A stretch of 64,000 bases of DNA from Planococcus ruber (lineage in GTDB: Bacteria; Bacillota; Bacilli; Bacillales_A; Planococcaceae), in contig NZ_JALHAG010000001.1 of assembly GCF_022819085.1 (NCBI RefSeq), forward strand, positions 703,395 to 767,394, read 5' to 3'. Shown here piece after piece: positions 26,679-36,153 of this stretch. A program made the translations under genes and the position numbers. The notes under the pieces are model-generated. The model ran no database searches. It was not told the DNA's origin and was given only the letters and a program-made list of their open reading frames with translations. Numbering within the stretch: the stretch's first letter is position 1; every line of letters begins with the position of its first letter.

Positions 26679-28031
26679 ATGCAATTGACGATTCGTGCAA
26701 CGGGTGAAAATGTGAAGTCGATTTCTCATCTGTTGTCTAAAAATCCAAACAATCTATATGAAAGAAATCAAAAAGGCCACTTAGTGCGCTTTTTCTATAG
26801 CAAGTTCACAGAAGATGAACTGGAGGCAACAATTTTTGTCACGCCGGACCCGATTGGACTGATTCAAAATAAAACAAATTCGTATGACATCACCCATTAT
26901 ATAAACGACCGGGAATTTGCAGCGAGCAGCATCTTTTTATCCTTAATCCGTTCTGCGTTGGGGACTGCTTTAAATGGCCAGCCTAAAGAAGAACAGATGG
27001 AATGGGTGGAGCATCCCTTCGCCTTTACGCTCGAACTCGGGCCAGTAAATTCAACGCTTTCAGACCGCCAACTAAGAGAATTGTTCGAACCGCTGGGCTA
27101 TGGAGTGGAAATTACCCAACCGGAGCTTCACTATTCCTTTCGTTTAAAAGAAAGCAGCCAAGTACGCATGATTTCTTTGGCGGGAATCCAAACTTTACAA
27201 AATTCCTTGCGTCATTTATTTGTCCTGATTCCAGTAATCGACGACTACAAACATTATTTCATTGACGAGAAGGAGATTGAAAAGCTGGAGAGGTACGGCG
27301 AAGGATGGCTGGAAAAGCACCCCCTGAGAGAAGTGATATACCGCCGAGCCCTGCGCTTTAAGGAAGTATACAGTCTCGTTGAAAATACCACTGCAGAAGC
27401 TCCGAAAGCGGAACCTGTGAAAAAATCACGGTTAAATGAATTGCGGTATGAAAAAATTGCAGAAACTGCAGAAACGCTGCATCCCAAAACGGTCGTGGAC
27501 TTTGGTTCAGGCGAAGGGAAACTGGCTGTCAAATTAGGGTTTGTCAGCGGGGTCAGAGAAGTTCTTGCAGTTGAGCCCTCTGAAGTTGAAATTATCAAAG
27601 CGAAAAAACGTTTTGAAAAAGCGAAAGGCCAAGAAGCTTTCGTTGAGCCGGAAACCTTATGGGGTTCTTTGTTCTATTACGATGAACGTTTAAAAGATAA
27701 AGATTTGATGATTCTATGCGAAGTGATTGAGCATATTGATGAAATGCGGCTTCCGAAAGTATTTGATACACTTCTTCATTTATACAGCCCGAAATCCTTG
27801 ATTGTCACGACTCCTAACCGTGAATACAATGAAATCTATGATATGGCCGAGCATTTCCGCCATGATGACCATCGGTTTGAATGGACACGGGCGGAATTTC
27901 GCAGCTGGTGTGCTGAACGCAATACGAAAGGAATCTATGAACTTGAATTTACAGGAATTGGCGAAGAACACCCGGAGCAGGGAGCGCCGACGCAAATGTG
28001 CCTATTTAGAAGGAAGGTGAATGCAGGATGA
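26679..28031 (+). CDS. hen1: Hen1: 3'-terminal RNA ribose 2'-O-methyltransferase
   Basis: Bacterial Hen1 methylates the 2'-OH at a break in RNA before Pnkp seals it, protecting the repaired site from renewed cleavage. The 450-residue protein has the Hen1 N-terminal domain (MQLTIRATGENVKSISHLL; VRFFYSKFTEDELEATIFV) and a C-terminal SAM methyltransferase (VDFGSGEGKLAVKLG). The metal ligands of the family are present: CEVIEH (two Glu and a His, near residue 347) and HRFEW (His). ATG 26679 follows GGGGGA by 6 nt. It overlaps pnkp by ATGA, so the two are translationally coupled. Confidence 0.95.
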   Translation: MQLTIRATGENVKSISHLLSKNPNNLYERNQKGHLVRFFYSKFTEDELEATIFVTPDPIGLIQNKTNSYDITHYINDREFAASSIFLSLIRSALGTALNGQPKEEQMEWVEHPFAFTLELGPVNSTLSDRQLRELFEPLGYGVEITQPELHYSFRLKESSQVRMISLAGIQTLQNSLRHLFVLIPVIDDYKHYFIDEKEIEKLERYGEGWLEKHPLREVIYRRALRFKEVYSLVENTTAEAPKAEPVKKSRLNELRYEKIAETAETLHPKTVVDFGSGEGKLAVKLGFVSGVREVLAVEPSEVEIIKAKKRFEKAKGQEAFVEPETLWGSLFYYDERLKDKDLMILCEVIEHIDEMRLPKVFDTLLHLYSPKSLIVTTPNREYNEIYDMAEHFRHDDHRFEWTRAEFRSWCAERNTKGIYELEFTGIGEEHPEQGAPTQMCLFRRKVNAG

Positions 28032-30616
28032 GAATTGGCTTGCCGCATGCAGGAATCGTTTTGCTGATTGGTCCGTCCAACAGTGGAAAATCTACGTTCC
28101 TAAAAAGACAAATTGAGGAAAAGGCTGTTCTGCCATCTGAAGTGGTCAGTTCTGATGACTTCCGTATGAGGGTTGGCGATCTGGAATTCATTGACTGGAA
28201 AAACCGGCCGCAAGATGAAGCGAATGGTTTGATGGATGAATATCAGGAGCTGTCAAAAGAGGCATTTACCTTGATGGACAACGTGATTAAAGCGAGATGC
28301 CGCTTAAATAAACTGGTTTTTGTCGATGCAACGCACCTTCGTTCTGAGGACCGTAAAAGATACATTGAACTAGCGAAAGAAAATCATGTGCCCATTCAAG
28401 CAATCGTCTTTGATGTAAATGAACGCATTCTAACTGCCCGCGATGAAGTACGCGACAACCCGCGAGGAAAGCGTCGGATTAAGCAGCAGTACCAGATCTT
28501 CAGAAATGAAAAGCGTTTTATTAAAAAAGAAGGCTTTACAGCCGTTCATACACTGAAGGAAGAAGAAGTTGAATTCTTCCGGAGAACAAACCCGATTGAA
28601 CTGGATATCGATAAAGGCATCGATGTGATTGGCGATATTCACGGATGCTACGAGGAGCTAATAGAGCTGTTAACCAAACTTGGGTATGAAGAAAATTCAG
28701 AAGGGTTTTACATACACCCCGAAGGCCGCCGGTTCGTTTCCGTCGGTGATGTAATGAGTCGAGGGCCTGAGTCGCTTAAGACAATGATGTTCTTTTATCA
28801 GCATGTCCAAAAAGGACTTGCGCTGATGGTTGACAGCAATCATGGCTGGAAGATTGCCCGGTGGCTGGATGGGCGTCAGGTCGTATTGAGCCATGGGGAT
28901 GAAAAAGTGGAAGAAGAATTCCGTGTATACGAACAAAAAGTGGGAATTGAAAAGCTTCAGGAAATAAAACAGCAATTAAAAGACTTTCTTTTAAATGCTC
29001 CCTCCCATTACGTCTTTCAGAAAAACGGCGTACCGGTGGTAATCGTCACACATGCAGGCATAAAAGATGAATTTATCGGCAAACAATCCCAAACCATCAG
29101 TGACTTCTGCCGTTATGGAGATTCCGACGGATCCCGAGAAAATAGGCGGCCAGTCCGGAAAGACTGGACAATCGGCCATCACAAAAGTGTATTGGTTGTC
29201 TGGGGGCATGACCCGAAACCGAAGCCGCTTTTGGTCAATCAGACGATCAATATCGACCAAGGAGTTGTTTTCGGTGGTCAATTAACGGCATATCGATACC
29301 CAGAAAGGGAATTTGCAGCAGTCGAGGCAAAGCGGGATTACTCCGGACATCCTGATAATCCGCTTATAGAATGGGAAAAGAATCGATTGAATCCTCCCGA
29401 TATTGCCAAATTCCTGAAAGGTTATTCAGTTTTGACGGAAGAGTTGGGGGAAGTGCGGATTCCGCCAGAACTGGTGAAACCGGCAATTGATACAGTTTCG
29501 CATTTTACGGTTCCGATCGAGCAATTGGTTTACATTCCGCCAACAATGAGTCCAACACCAAATCCTTCTGCGATGGAAAACTATTTGGAGCATCCAAAAG
29601 AAGCAATCGAGTATTTCAGAGCAAATGGAATCCATACCATGATTGCAGAAAAGAAACATATGGGCAGCCGCGCTATTCTGTTTTTATTCAAAGACGAGGA
29701 AGCTTCCGAAAAGCATACCGGTATCCGTTCTTTAGGGACAATCCATACGAGAACCGGAAAGCGCTTTTTCGACCGCGAAACGGAAGCGCAATTGTTGAGA
29801 CAGATTAACGAGGATTTAAAGCGGATGAACTATTTTGAAGAGAAAGAAACTGAGTTTGTTCTATTGGATGCCGAAATCATGCCGTGGAATTTAAAAGCCA
29901 AAGAATTAATCAGCAGCCAGTACGCGCATGTAGCAGAGAACGCCTTATTAGACCGGACGTTTTTGAGAGACAAGCTGGCTGCAGCTGCGAAAAGCAACAC
30001 AGAACTGCAGCATTGGTTGGAGGAGTACGAACAAAAACTTGGAAATGCGCAAGATTTCAATGACGTTTTTCAAAAATATTGCTGGGATGTCGATTCAGTA
30101 GAGGCCATTCAAATTGCGCCTTTCCATATCCTTGCCCACAGTAACCGGACATTCTTCGACAAGCCGCATACTTGGCATATGGAAATGAACCGGCATTTGG
30201 CCAGCCATTCTAATTTGTTTGTGGAGACGGAATACAAAATGATTTCCGATGAAGCCAGTGAAGCGGAAGTGATTGACTGGTGGAAAGAAATAACGGAAGA
30301 CGGCCATGAAGGCATTATTATCAAACCGGAGTTCTATATAACCAGGCAGAAAGGGAAGCTGTTGCAGCCGGCTATTAAGGTAAGGGGCAGCCGCTATTTG
30401 AAAATCATTTACGGCATGGATTATTTAGAACCGGCTAATTTAATAAGATTGAAAAACCGAAACACTGGCAAAAAGCAGAAACTAGCCTTAAAAGAATTTA
30501 CTTTGGGGATAGAGGGAATCAGTCGCTATGTAAACGGGGAAACGATTGAACGGGTCCACGAATGTGTATTAGGGGCACTTGCTTTAGAATCTGATCCTGT
30601 AGACCCGAGATTATAA
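28028..30616 (+). CDS. pnkp: Pnkp: polynucleotide kinase-phosphatase / ligase-fold RNA repair protein
   Basis: Pnkp heals and, with Hen1, seals cut RNA. The 862 residues show three modules: a 5'-kinase with P-loop GPSNSGKS at 15-22; a 2',3'-phosphatase with IGDIHG near 200, GDVMSRGPES, SNHGWK, VTHAG and VWGHDP; and a C-terminal nucleotidyltransferase with motif I KHMGSR near 542 and motif IV/V segments HEGIIIKPE and LLQPAIKVRGSRYLK. The phosphatase motif usually written GDxxDRGP has Ser for the second Asp, and GNHE is replaced by SNHG; the metal-binding Asp, Asn and His ligands remain. The Hen1-Pnkp order and four-base overlap are those of the known bacterial cassette. Confidence 0.95.
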   Translation: MRIGLPHAGIVLLIGPSNSGKSTFLKRQIEEKAVLPSEVVSSDDFRMRVGDLEFIDWKNRPQDEANGLMDEYQELSKEAFTLMDNVIKARCRLNKLVFVDATHLRSEDRKRYIELAKENHVPIQAIVFDVNERILTARDEVRDNPRGKRRIKQQYQIFRNEKRFIKKEGFTAVHTLKEEEVEFFRRTNPIELDIDKGIDVIGDIHGCYEELIELLTKLGYEENSEGFYIHPEGRRFVSVGDVMSRGPESLKTMMFFYQHVQKGLALMVDSNHGWKIARWLDGRQVVLSHGDEKVEEEFRVYEQKVGIEKLQEIKQQLKDFLLNAPSHYVFQKNGVPVVIVTHAGIKDEFIGKQSQTISDFCRYGDSDGSRENRRPVRKDWTIGHHKSVLVVWGHDPKPKPLLVNQTINIDQGVVFGGQLTAYRYPEREFAAVEAKRDYSGHPDNPLIEWEKNRLNPPDIAKFLKGYSVLTEELGEVRIPPELVKPAIDTVSHFTVPIEQLVYIPPTMSPTPNPSAMENYLEHPKEAIEYFRANGIHTMIAEKKHMGSRAILFLFKDEEASEKHTGIRSLGTIHTRTGKRFFDRETEAQLLRQINEDLKRMNYFEEKETEFVLLDAEIMPWNLKAKELISSQYAHVAENALLDRTFLRDKLAAAAKSNTELQHWLEEYEQKLGNAQDFNDVFQKYCWDVDSVEAIQIAPFHILAHSNRTFFDKPHTWHMEMNRHLASHSNLFVETEYKMISDEASEAEVIDWWKEITEDGHEGIIIKPEFYITRQKGKLLQPAIKVRGSRYLKIIYGMDYLEPANLIRLKNRNTGKKQKLALKEFTLGIEGISRYVNGETIERVHECVLGALALESDPVDPRL

Positions 30617-30681
30617 CAAAATGGCTTAAAGAAGTAGAAAACGTTTCAAGTTCATCAAATCAATTTATTATCTATAAGTCG

Positions 30682-30713
30682 AAAGGAACTTCATCTCGAG
30701 GTTCCTTTTTTTC
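30682..30713 (+). terminator. Terminator after pnkp
   Basis: AAAGGAAC and GTTCCTTT pair across an 11-base loop, followed by seven T residues. Confidence 0.82.
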
Positions 30714-30839
30714 ATACACTCTAAAAAAAGCAAAAAAGTGACAAGATTGATTTATAGTTGATTGTATGGAAACATAGAAGATAAAGGCTTTGGATAAAAT
30801 TCAGTGAAAGCAATTTTGACGAATGGAGGATGTATGGTG

Positions 30840-31529
30840 ATGGATCCACGCATAATGGTGTTGATTTGTGATGATAATATTGCTGTCCATGAGAGCCTCA
30901 ATGCTTATCTGCAGGCCGAAGGAATGGACAGTGTTTCTGCATATGACGGGGAACAGGCACTTCAGCTCTTAGCGGAAAATCCGTTTGACTTAGTGGTGCT
31001 GGACATTATGATGCCGGGAATTTTCGGTACGGAGGTATGCAAGGAAATCCGTAAGACGAGCGACATTCCGATTCTGATGCTGAGTGCGCGAAGTGAGGAA
31101 ATCGACCGGATTATTGGGCTGGAAATCGGGGCTGATGATTACATCACCAAACCTTTTTCGCCTCGGGAAGTGGTGGTGCGCATCAAAACCATCCTAAAGC
31201 GGGTGCAGCCGAAAAAAGAAAGTTCGCAGCGTTTAACGGGCGGCAATCTTTCAATCGATGTGGAAGGCTACGAGGTGCGCGTGAATGGGAAGCTTGTAGA
31301 ATTGACCGCCAAAGAAACAGAGTTATTGGCGTTTCTGCTCCGAAATGCCGGGACGGTCGTGAACCGGGAAGAGCTGCTGTATAAAGTATGGGGCTATGAT
31401 TACTTGGGCGATACCCGCACCGTCGATACGATGATCAAGCGCATCCGCCAAAAAGTTGCGGCCGCTTCCCCAAACTTTTCCATTAAATCGATTTACGGCG
31501 TCGGCTATAAATTCGAGGCGAATCTATGA
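30840..31529 (+). CDS. OmpR-family response regulator
   Basis: The receiver domain has the acidic pair (VLICDDN), the phospho-acceptor Asp in LVVLDIMMPG, Thr/Ser in MLSARS and Lys in DYITKPFSP. The C-terminal winged helix (LTAKETELLAFLLRNAG, RTVDTMIKRIRQKV, IYGVGYKF) is OmpR/PhoB-type. GGAGG at 30825-30829 is 10 nt before ATG 30840; GTG 30837 and ATG 30834 are also in frame. The histidine kinase gene overlaps its end by four bases. What it senses is unknown. Confidence 0.93.
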   Translation: MDPRIMVLICDDNIAVHESLNAYLQAEGMDSVSAYDGEQALQLLAENPFDLVVLDIMMPGIFGTEVCKEIRKTSDIPILMLSARSEEIDRIIGLEIGADDYITKPFSPREVVVRIKTILKRVQPKKESSQRLTGGNLSIDVEGYEVRVNGKLVELTAKETELLAFLLRNAGTVVNREELLYKVWGYDYLGDTRTVDTMIKRIRQKVAAASPNFSIKSIYGVGYKFEANL

Positions 31530-32764
31530 AGCGATTGTTTTCCAGTAACCTGTGGATTGCCTTTGTCATCTTAGCCATTTTCATCGCGGGCCAATTGCTT
31601 GGTGCTTTCGCGATCAAGCATTATTTCATCGAATCCAAATTTGAAGAACTTCAGCCGTCGCTTTCCCTGGTCGGGGAAGAAGTAGTAAAAGGCGAAAAAA
31701 TCAGCAGGACCGATGATTTTCTTATCAAAGCCTATGACGTTTACGGCAAGGAAATCGATGTTTACAAGGATGGATCGGTTCCGCCGGCAGCTGAAGACGA
31801 ACAAGTGAACGACAAACTCATTTCACATTTGCCAAAAGTCATCAGCGGAAAAACGGAAGCGGAGATTCGGGAAGTACCGGGCTTTTCTTCACAAGCGATC
31901 ATCATTGGGCAGCCGCTTGCCGAAGGCGGTGAAGTAACCGGAGGCATTTATCTGTTGAAGGAAGCCCGTGCCTACCAGGCGGCCCTTAACGGGTTCTATT
32001 TGGTTTTCTTCGTGACCTTGGCAGTAGGGACAATCATCATCCTGGCCTTCCTTTGGACGTTCATCCGGCAGAAAAATGAATTGGAGCAAATGCGCAAAGA
32101 CTATGTAGCGAACATCAGCCACGAGCTGAAAACGCCGCTTGCTTCCATCAAAGCGCTGACGGAAACGTTAGCCGATCATGTCGTGACGGACCCGCAGAAA
32201 GTGGATCAGTACTACAGCATCATTTTGAGGGAAAGCGCGCGCCTCGAAAAGCTCATCGCGGATTTACTGGAACTTTCGAGGCTCCAGCATAAGCGGGCGG
32301 CTTTCACAAAATCGGTGGTAGATGCCAACGAAGTGCTCCAGGAAGCTGCCGAACCTTTTGAAATATTGGCAGACGATATGGAACTGCGGTTCCGCATTAC
32401 CGAAGCAGCCCAAAACCTGCCCGCTGTATATTCCAATAAAGATCGGATTGTCCAGGTGCTGATGATTCTATTGGACAATGCGTTCAAATTCACGCCGGCC
32501 CATGGCCAAGTGACCATCGATGCGAAAACAACCGGGAGAAAAGCGGAGATTATCGTATCGGATAACGGGCCTGGCATCTCAAAAGAGATCCTTCCGCAAA
32601 TTTTTGGGCGCTTCAATAAAGAAGATTTGTCCCATACAAGTGTCGGCAGCGGCCTTGGCCTTGCCATCGCACAAGAAATCATGGAACAGCTGGGCGAAAA
32701 AATCAAAGTGGACAGCAAGCCCGGTTCCGGCACCACTTTTACGATCACGTTAAAAAGAGCATAA
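31526..32764 (+). CDS. Sensor histidine kinase
   Basis: Two membrane helices (about residues 9-30 and 155-180) enclose an extracellular sensor domain of some 125 residues, so it responds to an outside signal. The kinase core has the H-box NISHELKTPLAS, N-box LLDNAFKFTP, G1 DNGPGIS and G2 GSGLGLAI. No HAMP domain is obvious between the second helix and the H-box linker. ATGA overlap with the response regulator makes a cognate pair. It resembles the ResE/PhoR class. Confidence 0.93.
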   Translation: MKRLFSSNLWIAFVILAIFIAGQLLGAFAIKHYFIESKFEELQPSLSLVGEEVVKGEKISRTDDFLIKAYDVYGKEIDVYKDGSVPPAAEDEQVNDKLISHLPKVISGKTEAEIREVPGFSSQAIIIGQPLAEGGEVTGGIYLLKEARAYQAALNGFYLVFFVTLAVGTIIILAFLWTFIRQKNELEQMRKDYVANISHELKTPLASIKALTETLADHVVTDPQKVDQYYSIILRESARLEKLIADLLELSRLQHKRAAFTKSVVDANEVLQEAAEPFEILADDMELRFRITEAAQNLPAVYSNKDRIVQVLMILLDNAFKFTPAHGQVTIDAKTTGRKAEIIVSDNGPGISKEILPQIFGRFNKEDLSHTSVGSGLGLAIAQEIMEQLGEKIKVDSKPGSGTTFTITLKRA

Positions 32765-32772
32765 AAGCAATC

Positions 32773-32815
32773 GGCAGAAAAACGTGCGTTTTGTATCGTT
32801 TTTCTGCCATTTTTG
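32773..32815 (+). terminator. Terminator after the two-component system
   Basis: GGCAGAAAAACG and CGTTTTTCTGCC pair perfectly (12 bp) with a 12-base loop and an ATTTTTG tail. Confidence 0.9.
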
Positions 32816-32880
32816 TGCCACATTGTTTTGTTATGCTCGGTTCATAGAAGAACTGACAAAACAAAAGGAGTGTTTTATTC

Positions 32881-33849
32881 GTGAAAATATCAGCCACAGC
32901 CTTATTGTCCCTTTCTCTCGCAGCGCTTCTTGCCGGATGTTCGCCGGATCTGGTGGACGACGTTGCTGCGGATGCCGCTGAAACCTCAACCGAATCTCTT
33001 GATGCCTCTTACATTGAAAATAAACATTTAGATTTAGCCTACGGCGGCCCATGGGGAACGCAGAAGCTCGATCTTTATTTGCCAAATGAAGGGGAAGGTC
33101 CGTTCCCGGTGATCGTAGCCATTCACGGCGGCGGCTTTATGCAAGGGGATAAAACCGGAAAAGGCATTGAACCCATGTTAGAAGGTGTGAATCGCGGGTA
33201 TGCGGTGGCAGCAGTCAATTACCGCCTGTCAGGCGAGTCCTTGTTTCCCGCAGCCATCAGCGACGTAAAAGCAGCCATCCGTTATTTAAAAGCGAATGCT
33301 GAAGAATACAATTTGGATCCTGATAAAATCGCCGCATGGGGCAGCAGTGCCGGCGGTCATTTAGCAGCGCTCGCAGGAACTAGCGGGGACGATAATGCAT
33401 TGGAAAGCAAGAACATGGCAAATGCCAGCTATTCTTCAGATGTGCAGGCAGTGGTTGATTGGTACGGGCAGATCGACTTCCTTAAAATTGATGAACAGTT
33501 TGAAGGTTCGGGAATTGCACCGAAAATCGGCGATCGCAGCGCCGCCGATTCACCTGAAAGCAAATTTTTAGGCGGCAGCCTTGCCGATAAAGCGGAAGCG
33601 GCTGAAAAAGCAAATCCTGAAACGTACATTACGGAAAACGATCCGGCTTTCCTGATTCAGCACGGTTCAGCCGATCCGAACGTGCCCGTCCAGCAATCCA
33701 TTGATTTTGCAGAAGAACTGACGAAGACCTTAGGGGAAGACAAAGTGGAGTTCAGCCTGTTTGAAGATGCCGTCCATGGCGGCGAACCGTTCCAATCTGA
33801 CGACAACCTGGATGCCGTTTTCGCATTCCTCGACCGTTTCTTGAAATAA
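32881..33849 (+). CDS. Alpha/beta hydrolase lipoprotein (BD-FAE-like esterase)
   Basis: The N-terminal signal ends ALLAGCSP, a lipobox, so this esterase is anchored outside the membrane. The catalytic domain has the oxyanion motif HGGGFMQGD, nucleophile GSSAGGH, Asp in HGSADPNVPV and His in DAVHGGEPF, a complete triad of the feruloyl-esterase/lipase-like family. It starts at GTG 32881 after AAAGGAG. It is 116 nt after the kinase gene, beyond a terminator. The substrate is unknown. Confidence 0.88.
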   Translation: MKISATALLSLSLAALLAGCSPDLVDDVAADAAETSTESLDASYIENKHLDLAYGGPWGTQKLDLYLPNEGEGPFPVIVAIHGGGFMQGDKTGKGIEPMLEGVNRGYAVAAVNYRLSGESLFPAAISDVKAAIRYLKANAEEYNLDPDKIAAWGSSAGGHLAALAGTSGDDNALESKNMANASYSSDVQAVVDWYGQIDFLKIDEQFEGSGIAPKIGDRSAADSPESKFLGGSLADKAEAAEKANPETYITENDPAFLIQHGSADPNVPVQQSIDFAEELTKTLGEDKVEFSLFEDAVHGGEPFQSDDNLDAVFAFLDRFLK

Positions 33850-33947
33850 AATAAAAAGTTTTAAAAAAACGATTCTTTTTTCCAAGTCATCCGTCTATTC
33901 GGGTAACAGCTCTTTTGAAAGAAAAGAGTGAATGAGGAGGAAGAAAG

Positions 33948-34565
33948 ATGGAGAGAAAGAAAAAGGGGTTTTTGAAAAAAGCAAGAAACGTGATGCTGCT
34001 GGTGGCGGCATGCCTATTGATGTTGGGAGGCTTGCCGAAAGGGTTTACAGAAAACGTGCAAGCGGCGGAAGTGAAGCTCGATAACCGGACAGCCATTCAA
34101 ACGGTCATCGAAAAAGAATTCAACGGACCGGACAAAAAGTACCGCGAACTTTGGAATGCAGCGATGAAAGAACTCTCGAAAGAGTTGACGGAAGAGCAGT
34201 ACCAGGAATATCTGAAATCACCAACCAACTTGAATTTATTGGCTTATACGGAAAAAACCTATGCACCTTATTTCACTGAAAAAGGCTATGACGTGTTCAC
34301 TTATACAGGAGATGCGTTCATGGCAAGCATGTATCCAGGCGATTTCAATTTGAAAGTGTCCAATATCAAAATCAAACAGAATATGAAAAGAACCAAATCG
34401 TATAATTTCACTTTCGAAGTGACTTACACAAATCCGCACAAACAATCTTCCGTCTTCAATTACCGAGGAAAAGCGAGTTTGCTGCAGCCCGGAAAGATCA
34501 GCGTCATCGAATTTACGGACTTGAACGGGCTTGAAGACGAATTGAATAAACTCAATAAAAAATAA
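33948..34565 (+). CDS. Secreted hypothetical protein, paralogue of the gene at 42775
   Basis: The 205-residue protein has a basic N-terminus, a hydrophobic segment (VMLLVAACLLMLGGL) and a likely signal-peptidase site at VQAA, so it is exported. The body has no recognised domain. Its C-terminal half shares a pattern with the lipoprotein at 42775: a tyrosine/glycine segment (TGDAFMASMYPGDFNLKVS), then IKIKQN, FTFEVTYT, GKISVIEF and a final D-x-x-GL. GGAGG precedes ATG 33948. Confidence 0.75.
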   Translation: MERKKKGFLKKARNVMLLVAACLLMLGGLPKGFTENVQAAEVKLDNRTAIQTVIEKEFNGPDKKYRELWNAAMKELSKELTEEQYQEYLKSPTNLNLLAYTEKTYAPYFTEKGYDVFTYTGDAFMASMYPGDFNLKVSNIKIKQNMKRTKSYNFTFEVTYTNPHKQSSVFNYRGKASLLQPGKISVIEFTDLNGLEDELNKLNKK

Positions 34566-34590
34566 AAGCTGCCTTTGGCGGCTTTTTGTT
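34564..34590 (+). terminator. Terminator after the 33948 gene
   Basis: AAGCTGCC-TTT-GGCGGCTT forms an 8-bp stem with one G-U pair, immediately past the stop codon and followed by TTTG. Confidence 0.75.
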
Positions 34591-34680
34591 TTGGAGATTT
34601 GAAGGAGACATCTGTACTGGGAGTTTCAATGAATCTGTATCATTATAGGTTTACTGAAATAAAGGACCTCATAGAAAATA

Positions 34681-34727
34681 AAAAAGAACGGCTAAAAGGA
34701 TCCCTCCTTTCAGCCGTTCTTTTTTCA
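34681..34727 (-). terminator. Terminator of rtcB
   Basis: AAAAGAACGGCT and AGCCGTTCTTTT form a 12-bp stem around an 18-base loop. It starts at the rtcB stop codon, with T-runs on both strands. Confidence 0.88.
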
Positions 34728-35936
34728 TTTTCGTCGCCAGCCTTGGAATTCCGCAGCCTTAAAATTATAGAGCGGTTTTAGAATGGACTGGATTTCAATG
34801 GTTTCTTTCGTGTTTTGGATAATTTCATCCATCGGTTTATAAGCAAATGGCGACTCATCGATAGTGTCCTGGTTCACACTCGTCGTATAGACATCTTTCA
34901 TCGTATCCGTGAAATCGTCTAAGTTCAGAAGGGCTTTCGCTTTAGTGCGGGATAGGATGCGTCCTGCACCGTGCGGGCCGGATTGGTTCCAGTCGTCGTT
35001 GCCTTTGCCTTTTGCCAGTAGGGAGCCGTCGCGCATATTTATGGGAATCAGCACAAGCTCATCTTTTCTTGCGGAAATGGCGCCTTTTCGCAAAATCATA
35101 TGGTCCAGGTCAATGTAATTATGGACGGTGTCGATGCGCCCAGCTTCTTCAAAATTCATCGCTTCCAACAACACCTGCATCATCGCTGCCCGGTTCCATT
35201 TTGCGTAATTCTGCGCAATTTTTAAATCGTTGAAGTAATCTTCCATCAGGGAACCCTGTAGATAAGCAAGATCATTCGGAATGGCCGGCTTCGCTGATTT
35301 ATAAGATTTCATCGCGGCTTGAATTTCCCGCTCGCGCCCTTCAGCTTTTAGCTGGGCAATCATTTCATTTAATCCTTCTTTATCGCTTGTCAGGCTTTCA
35401 ATGGCTTTTTTCTGGTGGTAATTCGCAACGCGTACACCTAAATGACGGCTGCCGCTATGGATGACCATAAACAGCCGGCCATCTTCTGTTTGGTTCATTT
35501 CAATGAAATGATTGCCTCCGCCAAGCGTACCGAGCGAAAGAGCGGCTGTTTCTTTTGAAAAATTCGCCAGTACTTGATCAAGGTCGATGTGGCGGATATA
35601 TTCATGAGCGGTTTGGCGAATCGATTGGCCGGAAGGGACAAGCGTCTGCACCGCTGCATCCAGTTTCGCAAAATCCACATCGGTCTTTTTAACTTCCACA
35701 CACAGCATTCCACACCCAATGTCCACGCCCACCAAATTAGGAACGACACGGTCAGTCACTTTCATGGTAGTGCCGATAACCGCGCCTTTTCCTGCATGGC
35801 AATCTGGCATAATGCGTACATTTGCTTCATGCGTAAGTTCTTCGTTTAAAAATCCTTCTATTTGAGCAACCGTGACTTCATCAATATTATTTGTGAAAAC
35901 TTTTGCATCGCTGTACTTGCCTTTAATAACTTTCAT
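34725..35936 (-). CDS. rtcB: RtcB-family RNA ligase
   Basis: RtcB joins 2',3'-cyclic phosphate or 3'-phosphate ends to 5'-OH RNA ends in a GTP/Mn-dependent reaction. The 403-residue protein carries MPDCHAGKGAVIGTT, VGVDIGCGM (metal Asp and Cys), TLGGGNHFIE, VIHSGSRHLG and GPHGAGRILSR, the last with the His that is guanylylated. ATG 35936 is chosen because GGAG lies 9 nt upstream; ATG 35951 overlaps that site. No archease or RtcA gene is adjacent. Pnkp-Hen1 lies about 4 kb away. Confidence 0.93.
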   Translation of the reverse strand: MKVIKGKYSDAKVFTNNIDEVTVAQIEGFLNEELTHEANVRIMPDCHAGKGAVIGTTMKVTDRVVPNLVGVDIGCGMLCVEVKKTDVDFAKLDAAVQTLVPSGQSIRQTAHEYIRHIDLDQVLANFSKETAALSLGTLGGGNHFIEMNQTEDGRLFMVIHSGSRHLGVRVANYHQKKAIESLTSDKEGLNEMIAQLKAEGREREIQAAMKSYKSAKPAIPNDLAYLQGSLMEDYFNDLKIAQNYAKWNRAAMMQVLLEAMNFEEAGRIDTVHNYIDLDHMILRKGAISARKDELVLIPINMRDGSLLAKGKGNDDWNQSGPHGAGRILSRTKAKALLNLDDFTDTMKDVYTTSVNQDTIDESPFAYKPMDEIIQNTKETIEIQSILKPLYNFKAAEFQGWRRK

Positions 35937-36153
35937 CGCCCTCAACTCCATTTAAGTGATTCATCATAATCTGCTTTATAAAATCTCTATTGTAACGGAA
36001 TAAAAAAGAAAAGAAAGAAAATTCTCGCGGAATTTATTTGACAAGAGGAACTAGGAGGATAATTCCTGATTCACAATGAATGTAACAGCAAGACAAAAAT
36101 CACGGCTGCTATGTGGATGGCAGGAAATTTAAAAGAGAAAAGGAGGGAAGAAG

